NCBI GenBank assembly: GCA_025201765.1
Contig: MU623363.1
Location: 69,192 to 133,191, forward strand
Source: Daldinia sp. FL1419
Taxonomy: Eukaryota; Ascomycota; Sordariomycetes; Xylariales; Hypoxylaceae
Direction: 5' to 3'
DNA length: 64,000 bases
Both the position numbers and the translations under genes were made by a program. Positions within the stretch are counted from its first letter, which is position 1, and each line of letters begins with the position of its first letter. A model generated the notes under the pieces. That model saw only the letters and a list, made by a program, of their open reading frames with translations, ran no database searches and was not told the origin of the DNA. Of the stretch, positions 1 through 11,868 are shown piece by piece.

Positions 1-1865
1 ATCTATGCAAGAAAGGCGACGGAAGCTGGGTATGCATATACTCATTTCTTGTGTTCTGGCCATTAAACCGGGCCATCTGCGTTTGCTGATATTGCAAAAC
101 TTGCAAAATCTCGGATTGGAGTAATCGAAGACGGAAGTAATGCTTTGCAACAATTTTATAGGTAGGTTCACCCTCGGCTGGACGCCCCCTAAATCCTTCA
201 GGGGTGATATACCTATCGTCTAACAAAGACGGGAATTCGGTCGTAATTACTTGATCCGATACACCAAACGGTCGTCCAACACAGGTGCTGACAAGCCTAT
301 CGAGGGAATAGGTAGACCACCATAATCGCCTTCTAAGGTCGCGGGTGTACTCGCGTCTTCCCTTCTCACGTAGGTAGGCTTCTCGTGATTTTTCACTTGC
401 TTCATCAGCTTTAGCTTTTGAAGAAAGGTCAAATTCGATATCTTTTCCATCCTCATAATGAAGACCCAGATCGACAGCTAATCTCACAGCAACACCCACG
501 ATATACCTAGGAAAGTTTGACGTTAGCTTCGTATCCCATAAACAAATATATTTGTAGTTAGTAATGAGACTTACCATAATCCAGGTGGAACCGGGCGAAG
601 AAGAGCAAAATTAGCCAACAATAAGACAGCCTGAAGCTCTTCCAACCCTCCGCCACTATTGCTTAAGCAGGCTTCTAGATGGACGACGGCGCTCGCATGA
701 TATTCTTCAGGTTGAGCTTGTCTCTTCTCTTCGCCAGATACTTTGGCAGATGTCGTTTGTGCATCCATAATAATGCCGCCTCCAATAGCATATACCATAT
801 TTAAGATATATAGCTCTTTTGGCCCTCGCACTCTACCCTCTTCGGCATATGCACGCTCAAAGAGTTGCATAAAATTTTCTCTATGCAAAACGGGTATCTG
901 TGGATTGGCATGCTGGAAGTATAAGTCGACCATTTTGATAGCGAGGTCCCTGGGGGGGAATTCGGCCGGTCTGATGGTTGGCCGAGTGTGGAGGCCAAAA
1001 AAGGAGTCACGCATGGACGTACCCGACGCCGCGGCCCCATTTCCCGCGATAGGTCGGTAGGGCCGCACACCGGTCTTATCAGAATTCGACTTCTGGTCTC
1101 CCACGGATGACTGCACAGCAGCAAAGACCACACGTGCAAACGATATTCCAGTAGCAGATCCGAGGTGCCGTTGACCGCCACTCCCACCAGGCCTCACAAT
1201 CTTGGCTGGTTTCTCCACTTCGTGGTTATCCTTATGAGGTTTCGCACTAGTCGAAGTTTCTGTGATTCTAGGCATAGCTGAGGGCGCGCCATCGGTAGGT
1301 GATCTCCCAACGCCGCCGTCCGTCCCGGGTCGCGAACAATATTCAAGGTTATCAGCAGGTGGGAATTGAATGTTGTTGCGACGAAGCAGGGCTTCCAATT
1401 GGTCGACGCGAGTCTCTAAATAATAGACATAACTAAATAAGACTACATTAGCTTCGAGATCGGGTGGGTTGCCGATATTCCATATACTCAATAGGGAACC
1501 AACCTGCGCGGAATCTCTCTCTTGGTTATAGGGTCATAACCGACGCAAGCGACCCTGGCCTTCTCACAGCTAGCGCAGCTGGGGAGCTTCTGGTCGCATC
1601 TATTCTTGCGCAGCCGACAACGGTTACAAGCGCTGACATTACGGAAGCTGGTGGATTGTCCAATCTTGGAGCTCTGGCTAGCGCCGTCATGTAATGAATG
1701 TTCGGCGGTGGGAGAGGTAGGAGCCCCATTTCCTTCGGAAGGCGATTCCTTGTCCGGAGAGGAAGCACGTTGACGTTTCGAAGGATGCGGATCGGGCGAC
1801 GGCGGTGAACGCGGCGGCATTGTTTCCGAGTCCAAGTCCATCCGCAACCAAGTGACGCTATCCAC
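1..1865 (-). CDS. Zn2Cys6 transcription factor, PPR1/UaY-type, 3' end beyond window
   Basis: Three exons join cleanly: 1865-1504, 1432-575 and 506 to the left edge, giving about 575 residues with no stop reached. The introns are 71 and 68 bp, GT-AG, in phases that restore conserved residues. Residues 80-107 form a zinc cluster with cysteines at 80, 83, 90, 97, 100 and 107, preceded by a Ser/Pro-rich segment. The linker after the cluster (YDPITKREIPRSYVYYLETR across the first splice) is the kind found in the PPR1 group, followed by a short heptad-like dimerisation segment. From about residue 280 the fungal-specific middle homology region begins (FPPRDLAIKMVDLYFQHANP; later RRRLWWSTYSLDRL). PPR1 controls pyrimidine genes in yeast and UaY/PCO1 control purine catabolism, so a nucleotide-catabolism regulator is plausible. 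The exact orthologue is not settled. Nuclear location is expected. Confidence 0.9.
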
Positions 1866-2284
1866 AGAGAAGGTTGGGGTGCTCTATGTTGGATTGCGCC
1901 AACCAGGGTTGTCGGAGTGGTTGTTTCTCAGCTGAAACTGGGCTGGGTCGGCTATTCGTAGGAATTCGATATCCCCCGCTCCATCTCCAAGCTCAAATCC
2001 CAATGCGTGAAATAAGCAAATGAAACCAAAGCTTTGGAATAGAGAGACGGTAAGGGTGGGTAAGATAATAAAGCCGGAGCTAACCGTGGGGGGGGAATAA
2101 TAGAATTATGACAATGCGCGAGGGTTGATTAACTAGAGGTATTCAAAAGTCGGAAAATCCGTAAGGCTTGAAGGAGGCTGAAGGATGAGAAAGTTCAAAA
2201 GTCGATACTTTTTTTTCTCTTTCCCTTTGGGCGGGAATTCGGGGCGCGAGGGACCAGCGGAGCTTCCTCTCCTGCTGTATGCAA

Positions 2285-2340
2285 GCGTGGGTTGCGTGGG
2301 TTGTTGCGTGGGCTGCGTGGGCTGCGTTTTGGCTGCGTGG
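2285..2340. repeat. Degenerate GCGTGGGYT tandem repeat
   Basis: Copies of a 9-10 base unit GCGTGGG(T/C)T follow one another with small spacers, about 420 bp upstream of the transcription factor start codon. It may lie in that gene's promoter or leader, but no function can be read from it. Confidence 0.7.
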
Positions 2341-3197
2341 TAAGCCGTACTGCCGATCTTACTACTCTTTTGCTAGGGCTTGTTCAATGTTCGAAAAATA
2401 CTGGCAACTTGGTACAGGCACACCACTCACGACGTCACCGATAGGCTGCAGCTAACTAATGTCGATTAGGTTGATATGCGCAAAAGGCAACAGCAATTAC
2501 TTTTTGACGATTGGAGATTGGAGCTTCGGTTTTTTGGGGGTCTGTTATCTTTAGCTTAGAAAGATAGGCACCTAATCTTAGCTAAGGTAAAAAGCCAAGG
2601 TACAATACCTAGGTACCTACCTATGTATCCCATATCTTCCGAGAAATCGGAGGATCTAATTACTATTTTTTCTTCGCCAGGATGTCTCTAGCTAGGTATG
2701 TAGGTACCTAGGCAGGTATATAAACATAGAGAGCACTTACCTCGTATAGGTTAGAATTTGCTGATAAGACAATCGATTCCAAGACACTAAAACGAACTTT
2801 TAGACTGCTGGAAGCACTGGAAGCAAGACCCGGTTTACCCTAACGGTTAGGTAGCTTGGCTCAGGCTACTTAGGGGATTTTCAATCAGCCCCCACAGTTG
2901 ACACCACTGACACCATAAACACCCATTAACGATGTGAGGTACCTACTGTATCTTGCTCTTCGTTCCACATGTCCACACTTAGACCACCCCCGTTTCAACT
3001 TCCAGAAGCGAGCTAGGGCGCAACTCCGACCAATCACCTACTAGACGACACCTTTTTCTATCTTATTTTTGAACCGAGCTGGTCCCGGGTAAGGTACTAT
3101 GTACGACAGAATGCCACGCCACGATGCGCCTCGGCCCTCTCAAAAGAATCCAACATATCGGATATTCAAACTAATAAGGTTGAAATACCTTACCGAG

Positions 3198-3243
3198 AAA
3201 CTCCATCCCCAGGAACTCCATCCCCAGGAACTTCATCCCCCCC
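3198..3243. repeat. Three tandem copies of a 15-bp unit
   Basis: The unit AACTCCATCCCCAGG is repeated three times, the third copy with one C-to-T change and running into a C tract. Non-coding. Confidence 0.75.
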
Positions 3244-4203
3244 CGCATTCTAATACATATCTGACCTAGGCGCGTATGCAACTCCTGGCTATGCGCGTTG
3301 GTAAGTGGCTATTATGAAAAGCCGATGCGACCTGGTACTACATATCAACGGACCTATCAACAACCACCAAAAGCTCGGGTCTCTCGGGTTGAGACAATGC
3401 AATCGCGCACCTACGGATATCTTCTCATGTGAGAGGGTAGGGCACCTGGGTCGGCAACTCTATACCATAGGTATCCGGATCTCTTTATTGGAATAACTAA
3501 CTAGAGGATCATAACTTGTAGAGTTTGTAGTTATTGGTATTGATTCGCTCTTATAAGAGGATATAACTACCGTTTTCGTATCATGTTTCACAACGTGGGT
3601 TCTCGAGATCGCAAACTGGTGGAGGTAACACAATGGAATGACTATCAGCCCATTCGTCGATATATCCGCTTGAGCCTATGTCATATACACCTACAAACGT
3701 CGTCAGCTTGGTCTCTCGCAGTCTTTCGCAGTCTTTTGTGGCAGACTAACGGCGGTCATTTCCTTGGCTACAAGAGGAAAGCAAGATCGATACCATATTA
3801 CGAATGCTAGGTAGGCGATATAACTACCTAGATATATAAAATACATGCATATAAAGTAAGATATATGAAAACCGCCCCTTCTATAAAACTGCTAGATTCA
3901 AACTATAACCATCGAAACCCTGGGAATGGTTTTTGATTTAAATAATTGAAAAGGAACGGAAGCTACTCTTTCTTAGACAATGGATAACCCTATAATTGCT
4001 CTTATATACCCAACTAATCCTATCCGTTCGACATTAATATTTTAACAGATTATCCCTGCATCACATACATATACATCATCAACATATACATCATCACTTA
4101 CACGAGAAACAGCATCGAGTAAACCACCATCCAAACTACGAAACCCCTAAGAAACTCTATAGCAACTAGGTACTAGTCTCAAGACAAGCAATCCTCACCA
4201 ACC

Positions 4204-4719
4204 ATGATCGCCTTAGGCAGCACCACGCTCCCGGGAGCAGACATACCCCCTCCGAGCTCCAGTCTCCCGACAACAGACCGGAACCGCAATCCGTCATGCG
4301 GGCACTCCACGCGCAGGAAACGCCGGGCACGGCGGGCGCTGTCGAGTAACCAAAAGCGGTTCCTGGTCGAGTCCTAGGCGGACATCGTGGCCAACGTCCC
4401 CGCCAAAGACGCCGCGGCCGAGGACGTCCAGCTGTGGCTGGTCATGGTGCTCCATCGCCGGTCGCATCCTGACCCTCGGCGGATTCTGGATAAGTTGAGG
4501 TGGACGGGCAGAGACTTGCATCGCGCGACGTATTTGACCACGAGGTATCGGCTGCGGACCGAGTCGGATGGGTGGCTTATTGCGTATGATATCTGCGATG
4601 CTGTGAAGGTGAGCTTTCCCTTGGTCATGGATAGATTTATGGTTGATTAGTATTGCTAGCAATCGCGCCGCAGAGCGAGACTGAAGAAGCAGGGGTTCAA
4701 GACCAAAAGGTTACGCTAG
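4204..4719 (+). pseudogene. Small GC-rich conserved-looking gene with in-frame TAG
   Basis: From ATG 4204 a frame runs 57 codons to TAG at 4375-4377, then continues open in the same frame to AAG at 4608. There a 51-bp GTGAGC...TTGCTAG intron (4609-4659) leads to a basic C-terminus (RARLKKQGFKTKRLR) and a TAG at 4717-4719. Ignoring the amber codon, the product would be about 154 residues: a Ser/Pro- and Arg-rich N-terminus, then a compact acidic/aromatic segment (RRSHPDPRRILDKLRWTGRD) and a lysine/arginine-rich tail. Codons around the amber strongly prefer G/C at third positions, on both sides of the stop, which argues that both halves were one coding sequence. It could be a recent pseudogene, a sequencing error, stop readthrough, or two start sites. 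No family was recognised. Confidence 0.55.
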
Positions 4720-6362
4720 GGTAAAGGCAGCCTATGAATGTGGGAGCGGGGGAAACTTGTGTCCGCGTGGTTCATTGACTAAGATTGCATTCCCGTCTTG
4801 AATTGTTGGTTTGGAAACTGTTTTCGTTCTTGTTCGGATCGTGGGCTTTTGCCATGGGAAATACGGTTTTGTTACTATAGATCCTATAATCTGTCAGAAC
4901 TATACACCTCTCCTTGAGTAATAATAGGTACCTACCTAGGTATTAATATGCATGTATAACGCTTTATAACAAGACTTCCAAGAGAATCACGATTCAGAGG
5001 ATTCCTTATGCATATTGGGAACAACGTTATGGGAGTCTAAGACGATGTATTGGGAAAGATGAGAACCATGGAGACGCCCACAACCCTCAAAGTTATAGAC
5101 TAAGATACATTGTGATAGCTCACTAGGTTAGGTTAAATTAGACTACGTTACATGTAGACTTCTATCGTTATGACTATGGGTACTAGCCTCCCGCTTAGCG
5201 TTGTTAAGATGCACGAGTGCCAAGAGGTCGACTACGGTAAGTCGGACGATGTAGAAGGAGCCTAGACTCTTCATCTAAAGCTAACTACTAGGTACCTGGC
5301 TACTAGATAGACGCCCGATGTATACCTGTGTATATGAAGACTTGCGTTGGAGTAAGGATCAAGGATATCTCTTTAGTATAACCTGGGTATCTATTGCCCT
5401 TGAGGTGGTGTAGCATACTAGGGGTCATCTGACGATACTTACCTAGGTAATGACTGGACTATATGGTGGGATAGCCACTCATATTAAGGCTCTGGGATGA
5501 ACGGAGGTTTAAGAATTCCTATGAGAGGTAGAACGCTAGCATTTGGCATATCGTCGTGATCAAGTTATTGATGAAGTCATCCATTTCCTTCTAGTATCCT
5601 TACATATCTATCTATCATACACATATAATCAGAATAGACAGTCAAGCCGAACAGTCAATATCAAGGTAATCATATGGAGCGTAGCATAAGAATATCCTTA
5701 ATTAATACGAACGACCGGCTTCGTCTATCAGACGTCCCCCTTCCAAGCCCTCCCTTCTACCATATGCGCCCTGATGAGTTTCTGTTGCTCAACTCCCTCC
5801 CAAAATAATGATACCCAATTCTGAAATGGCCCAACGATAGTGATTCGCTCAAGAGATTAGATATAGAAAAATCTCGTACTTGAAAAAACGCCTTAACCCT
5901 TTATTCGAAAGAATGATGCCAGACAAGGTATAACCGAGAATGATTCGACAAGACCCAAAAGATTTCCCCAAACCCCCTTTCCCATGCCCAGATTTGTCGC
6001 TCTTTCCCTAGTACACAATTTTTCGTTCCACGGATAGAAGCCCCCATTTCCCCTGTGTGATTCCCGAAATCCGTTTTGGTCATTATACAGAGGTATCGTA
6101 GTGGTTCCCAATTGTAGGAACATGATCTAGTTGCCCAATCCAGTCTATGTAAGTAATAAGTGTAATAACTTTTCCCCCCGGCCAGAGACGTAAACGACGA
6201 TGGTGAGGCGACTCGACGAGAGTCGCGAAAATCCAACGCCTAGGAAAGGAACAAGTCATTAAATATCGTAATCCGAATGTTCCAAGCTCCCTGTTATGCC
6301 TGGAATCCCGCCGAGAATGAAAACATGGCCCCAAAGTAGCCGTAAATAAACCCCAATCCACT
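4720..6362. other. Intergenic, no gene seen
   Basis: No frame with coding character was found. Short leftward frames at 5893-6496 lie immediately downstream of the MFS gene stop and are probably its 3' untranslated region plus flank. A TAGGTACC-type word lies at 4926-4943. Confidence 0.6.
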
Positions 6363-8344
6363 CTATGGTTCCGATTCAGGCTCAGCCGCTCGGTCGGTAG
6401 CATTAGTTGTTTCTGGATTATTATTAGTTGGAATGGCATTACCGCCTGTAGGGCTCTGCGGTTCCTGGATTTGAAGACCAACGATCGCGCCACCAATGGC
6501 CACGAATGCGCTACACCACCATGCCAGACCTGAATAACCAGATTTCAAGCCGACAGCATAGAGGATGCCGGAAATAGTTGGGCCGAATGCACGGCACAAG
6601 CTTGCGGTCGAGGCTGCTACGCCGTTGATGGTACCGAGCGCAAGGGGGCTTGGCGATGAGTCCGCAGTCAAAATAGCGTTGCTCGGGTATGCCATACTCG
6701 CAAACGTGCACTTCCAGACCAATACCATTCCAACGCCAATCATGCGGTACTTCTCCGGTAAAAGGACGAGGTACGGCGTGATTAAGTAAAGAGAGAAATA
6801 TGCGATCACCAAGAACCGGAATAATCGACGTGCGCCAAAATGTTTTAGGACCGGAGGAATGATAAACATGTTGACGAGTAGCTGGTACGCTCCTTGAGCA
6901 CTTAAGATGATGCCGACTGTCTTGCTGTCAAGACCGAAACCGTCGACGAATTTGAAAGGTAGTGAAGGTGGAGATGGGTGATCTGGTGGCGACGTGCTCA
7001 AAAATACAGGGAATAGCTGATCAAAAGTCATCGTGTGGCTTTAGAAAACGTTAGTTAGACTGAACTCTCTAAGTTGGGATGCGAGGGAAACCATACAAAG
7101 CCAAAATGCCGAATGAGATGATGTTTAAGATCACCGGACGAGTAAAGATCCTGGAAACGCCGAGGTTCGAGTTTTCATGTCCACTTTCGAGGTCGAGCGA
7201 ATCCCATGATATCGAAGGAACGGAGGCAGACCTAATGCGTGGCGAGTTTTCGGGTGAATTCTCGGAGGTTTGATACCCGGGTAACTGTTCGTCGTGATCG
7301 ATAAGCGGTTGCGTCTCTACCTCAGCTAGTTTCGACTTCTCATCCCGCAACTCAGTACATGTCTTAAAGACCGGCAATTTAGAAAGGATCCAATTCCCAA
7401 GTTCCAGGCCCCGATCCCGTCTTAGCTTCTTCTCCGCGTGCGTCTCCTCAAGGAACAATATTCCGTTAACAACGCCAATCACTACAATGAAAGCGCTGAA
7501 AAGGTTAGGAAGAAGATAGGGATATTTGTCCCAGATGCTGCCAGCCGAGAATAAACCTGGATAACTGATACACGGCCGGGCGAGTGCACCACCAATCATA
7601 GGACCGACAATCGACCTAATAACAAGTTAGATTAAACCAGGCAACCCCAAGATAGATTTTTTAGAACTTGGAAACTAACCCTAAGCACCATACGACAGGC
7701 ATTATGGTATAAGCCCGGGCTGCCACGATAATTAGCTATCTAGTCTAGGGAGTCCCATTACGTTGACCAACAACTTACGCTGATGCTCTTTGGAGGTTAC
7801 CAACTCGGCGACTGTCGTCTGAAGCACGCCCATATTTCTAGTTTCACGTTAGCAGAGTTCTAGGCCAGATGGAAATGTCATCCATACCCGTTCAGGAGTC
7901 CCCCAATGGCTCTAGCGATAAGTGCAACGGTCAAGTTAGGAGCGAAGCCGAAGATCAAAACGCTAAGAGCCGTGCCGATAAGACCAGTGAGCAATACAGG
8001 TTTTCTTCCGATTTTGTCACTTAACCGTCCCCACAGTAGTCCCGTTGAGAATTCCGCAAAGGTAAAGGCCGATGTGACCATGCCGGCGTAGAATGAGATT
8101 TTACTCTTGTCGTCGGTAATATGGAAATCCTCGATCATGAAGTAGATATATGGGAAAATACCCATAAATGCGATTGGCTCGCATATTCGACAGATTGCTA
8201 GTTGACATATCAGCCCAAGGCCCACAGTCCAAATTCTTACCGAATCATACCTAAAACTAGCATCTGTCGCTTGGGAAATGGTGGTATTGTGCCATTACGA
8301 GTATTAGAAAGACGGGAGTCTTTCACGAATGAATTATTCCTCAT
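6363..8344 (-). CDS. MFS transporter, ZIFL/multidrug type (paralogue 1)
   Basis: Six exons: 8344-8251, 8197-7888, 7837-7779, 7719-7680, 7615-7097 and 7038-6363. Introns are 50-64 bp and the product is 565 residues. The splices, including exons of 59 and 40 nt, rebuild a continuous MFS fold. It has an N-terminal FPKRQMLVLAICRICEPIAF helix and motif A (GRLSDKIGRKP) between helices 2 and 3. It also has the family block QPRAYTIMPVVWCLGSIVGP, a long acidic cytoplasmic loop after helix 6, and a second half opening with AFHTMTFDQLFPVFLST. The family is that of plant zinc-induced facilitators and fungal drug/proton antiporters of the major facilitator superfamily. The substrate cannot be read from sequence. 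The last intron uses donor GTATGG at 7096; the nearby GTTTCC site would give a stop. A related gene lies at 46395-48107. Confidence 0.92.
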
Positions 8345-10044
8345 GATATTTGTGGTTCTGCCGGTGTGGCGCGCTACATGAAAGACAGGACGGATGTGAA
8401 GGCCGCAACAGTGTATTAGGCGCCCAAGTAGATGTAAATATAGTTATACCGGGCTCGAAGTTGAGCAGCGGCTCAGATGTTTCCCAGACTTTAAGATGGG
8501 AAGAGTATCAACTAAGAACTCGAAATTCGAAAAGTCCAAGGGCAGAAGCTATTTGGCAGCCTTTAAAGATCAATCGAGTCTAGGGCTAGAGGGATGGGTA
8601 TATAGGTATATAAGTAAGTAGGTAGGTAACTTATTAACCCGGCACAGTTGACTTGTTATGTTCGGCAAAGGCTGTGTGAGTATTCAAGTAAAGCCACACA
8701 ACGACGGGCAAAGGTGAATGGTCAGCTTGGCGCCGTGGTGATGAGGAGAAGAAGAAAAGGAAAGCTGATAGAAGTAGGCTAGAAACAGGCCAACTGACGG
8801 AGGTATCCATGGCGGGCGACGGATATTAAGTTATTTAATAGCTATTGGAACCAGCGGTGACAGATACTAGGCGAAAAGCAAAGGGCGACTGCAAGTACAA
8901 TAGATGATCCTTCCAGCAGTGCCAGGTGTAACGCGGCGATGGTCTCACAAGGTATGGAGTCCCAACTTCGTGGAAACAGCTCTGTCATGGAAGCCAGAAG
9001 TGGGCTCTTTGGTAGGTGGATCCTTTTTCATCCCATGCTCGAGGCGGTACGGGGTATAGCGATGACATGTACCTGCAAAAGTGAAAAGTCGGGACTTGGG
9101 CCTGGAGCCCTATGGGTTGCATAAGGAGAGTAAGTAACGAAATGCAGCCTGACTCGAATGACCACGCGCGGGTCACGGAAAATGGTTGACTAGGATGATG
9201 GAAGCACTAAGGTTAGCAACTTTTGGTAAGGGTTGAGGATTGATGAGATGTACCCGGTACACCATGGATCCCTACTAGGTAACTCCTGCTACCCTTCGGC
9301 ATTGGTTGCTTATGACAGGACAAGGGTTAGTGGTGAGGTAGTAACCCAGGGCTGCCGATGCCCGTCTCGCTTTAGAAGCAGAAGAATATTATAAAAGAGT
9401 AGAGAACCTTTCCCTCTTGGGTTTAAACCCTTCAATAATAAGCCGGCCGGTGGTGAGCATTAAGCTCATTGGCAATTTCACCACACACCAAAGCTGAATG
9501 GTGGATCCGCCGGGGATCTGAGCGGACGGACCTGACACGACACTTAGGGAAGACGGCAGCAAGTTAAACACTGGGCAGTTAAGCGGTGAAGGAAAAAAAA
9601 TATTATCCACAGCCTTCCAATTGTTTTCTCTTAAGACAAAAGCGAGGCTTAAGAAGAACAAAGGGAAGCTGACGAGGGATACCGATTATGCGTGGCTGAA
9701 AGTGGGATTGGACCACGGAAATAGCACAACTGGGGTATTTGAGATGAACCAAATGGCCGGTACGGGGGACTTGAGGAAAATCGTCGACCATGACGCAGTC
9801 ATTGCAGAGGGCTTCAGCCCAGCTCCGCCAAGCCTCGTTTTTCTGTCTTCCTTTCCATTTCTTCTTTAATATGTAGGTAGGTATGTACCAAGATAGTACC
9901 GTATTGTATTTAGTACTACCCAACCCGAATATCGTTGGATGTACGAAGTAATCTACCGCGTATCCCCATACCCGAGAATAATCCGTTACAGGGACACGAG
10001 ATTGCCTAGGTAGATTTATTATTGTTAGCTTAGTTATTAAAATT

Positions 10045-10112
10045 TTCCGCCCTTCTTCTTGTTCTTTCTTTTCTTGTTCTTTTCTTTTTCCTTTCTTTTC
10101 TTTTTTTTCCTT
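10045..10112. repeat. Polypyrimidine (T/C) tract
   Basis: A run of nearly pure T and C with irregular TTTTC units. No adjacent start codon with coding potential was found, so its link to a gene leader is unclear. Confidence 0.7.
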
Positions 10113-11838
10113 CTATGTATATGTGGATGTGTGACGTGCGGACGCAACCAAAGCTACACCCACGAACTCGGAACATGACCCCCGTCATTCATCTTATGCG
10201 CACATGTTGTGCGACCAACCGGTAGTCCTGCGGAATTGCCGCGCTGGGTATGTTTCGTCGGTGCTGCTGCCCGTTTCGAAACTTCCCTTCATTGAATAGG
10301 TAATATTGAACAACCCGGAATGAATAACATCACTTTGGTTTCTGCATACCCGTTATCAACTCGTACTTCCATGTAGGTATCATACAACCCGTATATAGGT
10401 ATCGTACCTAACCTGGCCTGACTTGGTCCCGTCATCTTGCCGGCGGGGAAATCTGCTGAGTGTGCTGAGTCGACCGATTTCGTCTGCAGTTCTCTCTCTC
10501 CACAGCTTGCAGCTCACAACTCGGAGCTCATGGAGACAAGCCCGTCTCATCCACTCCAAGGCCCTTCATGATGCGGTCACTCTTTTTTTATCTCGGACGA
10601 TGAACGAGGCGGATAGTGAAGACTGTTTTAGGGTAACGATGTCGTTATCTGACGATTACGGTCTTAAGCAATGCAACATAAATTCCCCACAGTATACGGC
10701 GCCTTATCCTTGTGCAATACCTTGCAAGTGCGTGCCGTCAATCGTCTTTTCCCAAATTCAATATCGACGATCAATTGCTGCAACATCCCCCTAAGTCGGT
10801 ACCGGAACGCGGACGATCAAACTGACGTACAGAAATCTGCTTCTTCACCTTCGGTGATAGTTTTGGTCTTGGCCTTCTTCCTCTTCCACATGGTTCAAAT
10901 CTCATTCCAACCCAGCCGGATTAAACATTCTGTGAACCAAAATAGCTGCCGAATAATTTACGTGTGACTTCCATGGAAGCTCCATGCAACGCAGCGGTGG
11001 GGATTGCTGTCTTGTCAGCTGAGCGCATCGTACACGTAGCTTGACGATCAGAAAAGCGTTTGCGAATACAACTTCGTACAATCTCACGGTCAAGACCCCA
11101 CAGCTATTTTTCTCCCCGAGCTGGCCAAGTTTTCTGCTTTTTCGTCCTTGGCGCTAGAGCAGGCTATGGAACAAATCCGTAACGTTCTAGAAAAAGGTGC
11201 TGGCAGGCTAGTCCCTGTCGGACCATGTGGCAAATGAAATTTCATAATAAATGCTAAGTAGAGGAGCTTGTTCCGAATGGATCATGAGGGGTCAGCACCA
11301 AGCGAAAATACGTCTGTGCTTTCTTTTTTGCTTTTTTCTTTTTCTTTTACTTCCCCCCTTTAGCTTAGACATCTTATCTAAAGCTCCGCGGCGTGCCGGG
11401 TAAGATCCGGTGAGCCGCTACGAAACATGCGCGGCTGCGGAGAAGCCGAAAAAGTCGTCAACTTGCCAATTCGAAATTTAGCGTGAGCTATTCGCTACGA
11501 ATAGGATCCTAGGAAAAGTCGAGAATGCCGCCTTTTCCCCTTGTGCCGGGATATGCACGGGGGTATACAATATTCCTAGGCTCTGCACAGGGATGCTCAT
11601 CGCTCACAAATAACAGAGATTCTTTTTCGCCCTGTGTTCAAAGTGCACGGCTGTCATGATCGTCCAATTTCAAGGATACCGTATGGACGGTTTCAGATGC
11701 AAGGGTAAACCCTGATCTACAAGCCTGACCCAACCATTTGGCGCCTTGATGTTGACTACCGGAAGCTTGCCGTTTAGGAAAACTTTCTCGCTCGCCTTAA
11801 ATGCCAAGCCATAAGTACTCTGCTAGTCTCTCCCTTGT

Positions 11839-11868
11839 TGTTTTTTTTTTTTTTTGTTTTTTTTTCTT
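11839..11868. repeat. Poly-T tract
   Basis: About 30 bases of T broken by single G and C bases. Simple low-complexity sequence in the gene-poor region. Confidence 0.75.

Larger units (their letters stand above)
1866..4203. other. Intergenic region between divergent genes
   Basis: This 2.3-kb stretch separates the leftward zinc-cluster gene from the rightward gene at 4204. Short open frames at 3305-3496 and 3583-3810 have no recognisable product and no splice partners, so I treat them as chance. It holds two short tandem arrays (listed separately) and TAGGTACC-type palindromic words at about 2607-2627 and 2694-2720. Confidence 0.6.
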
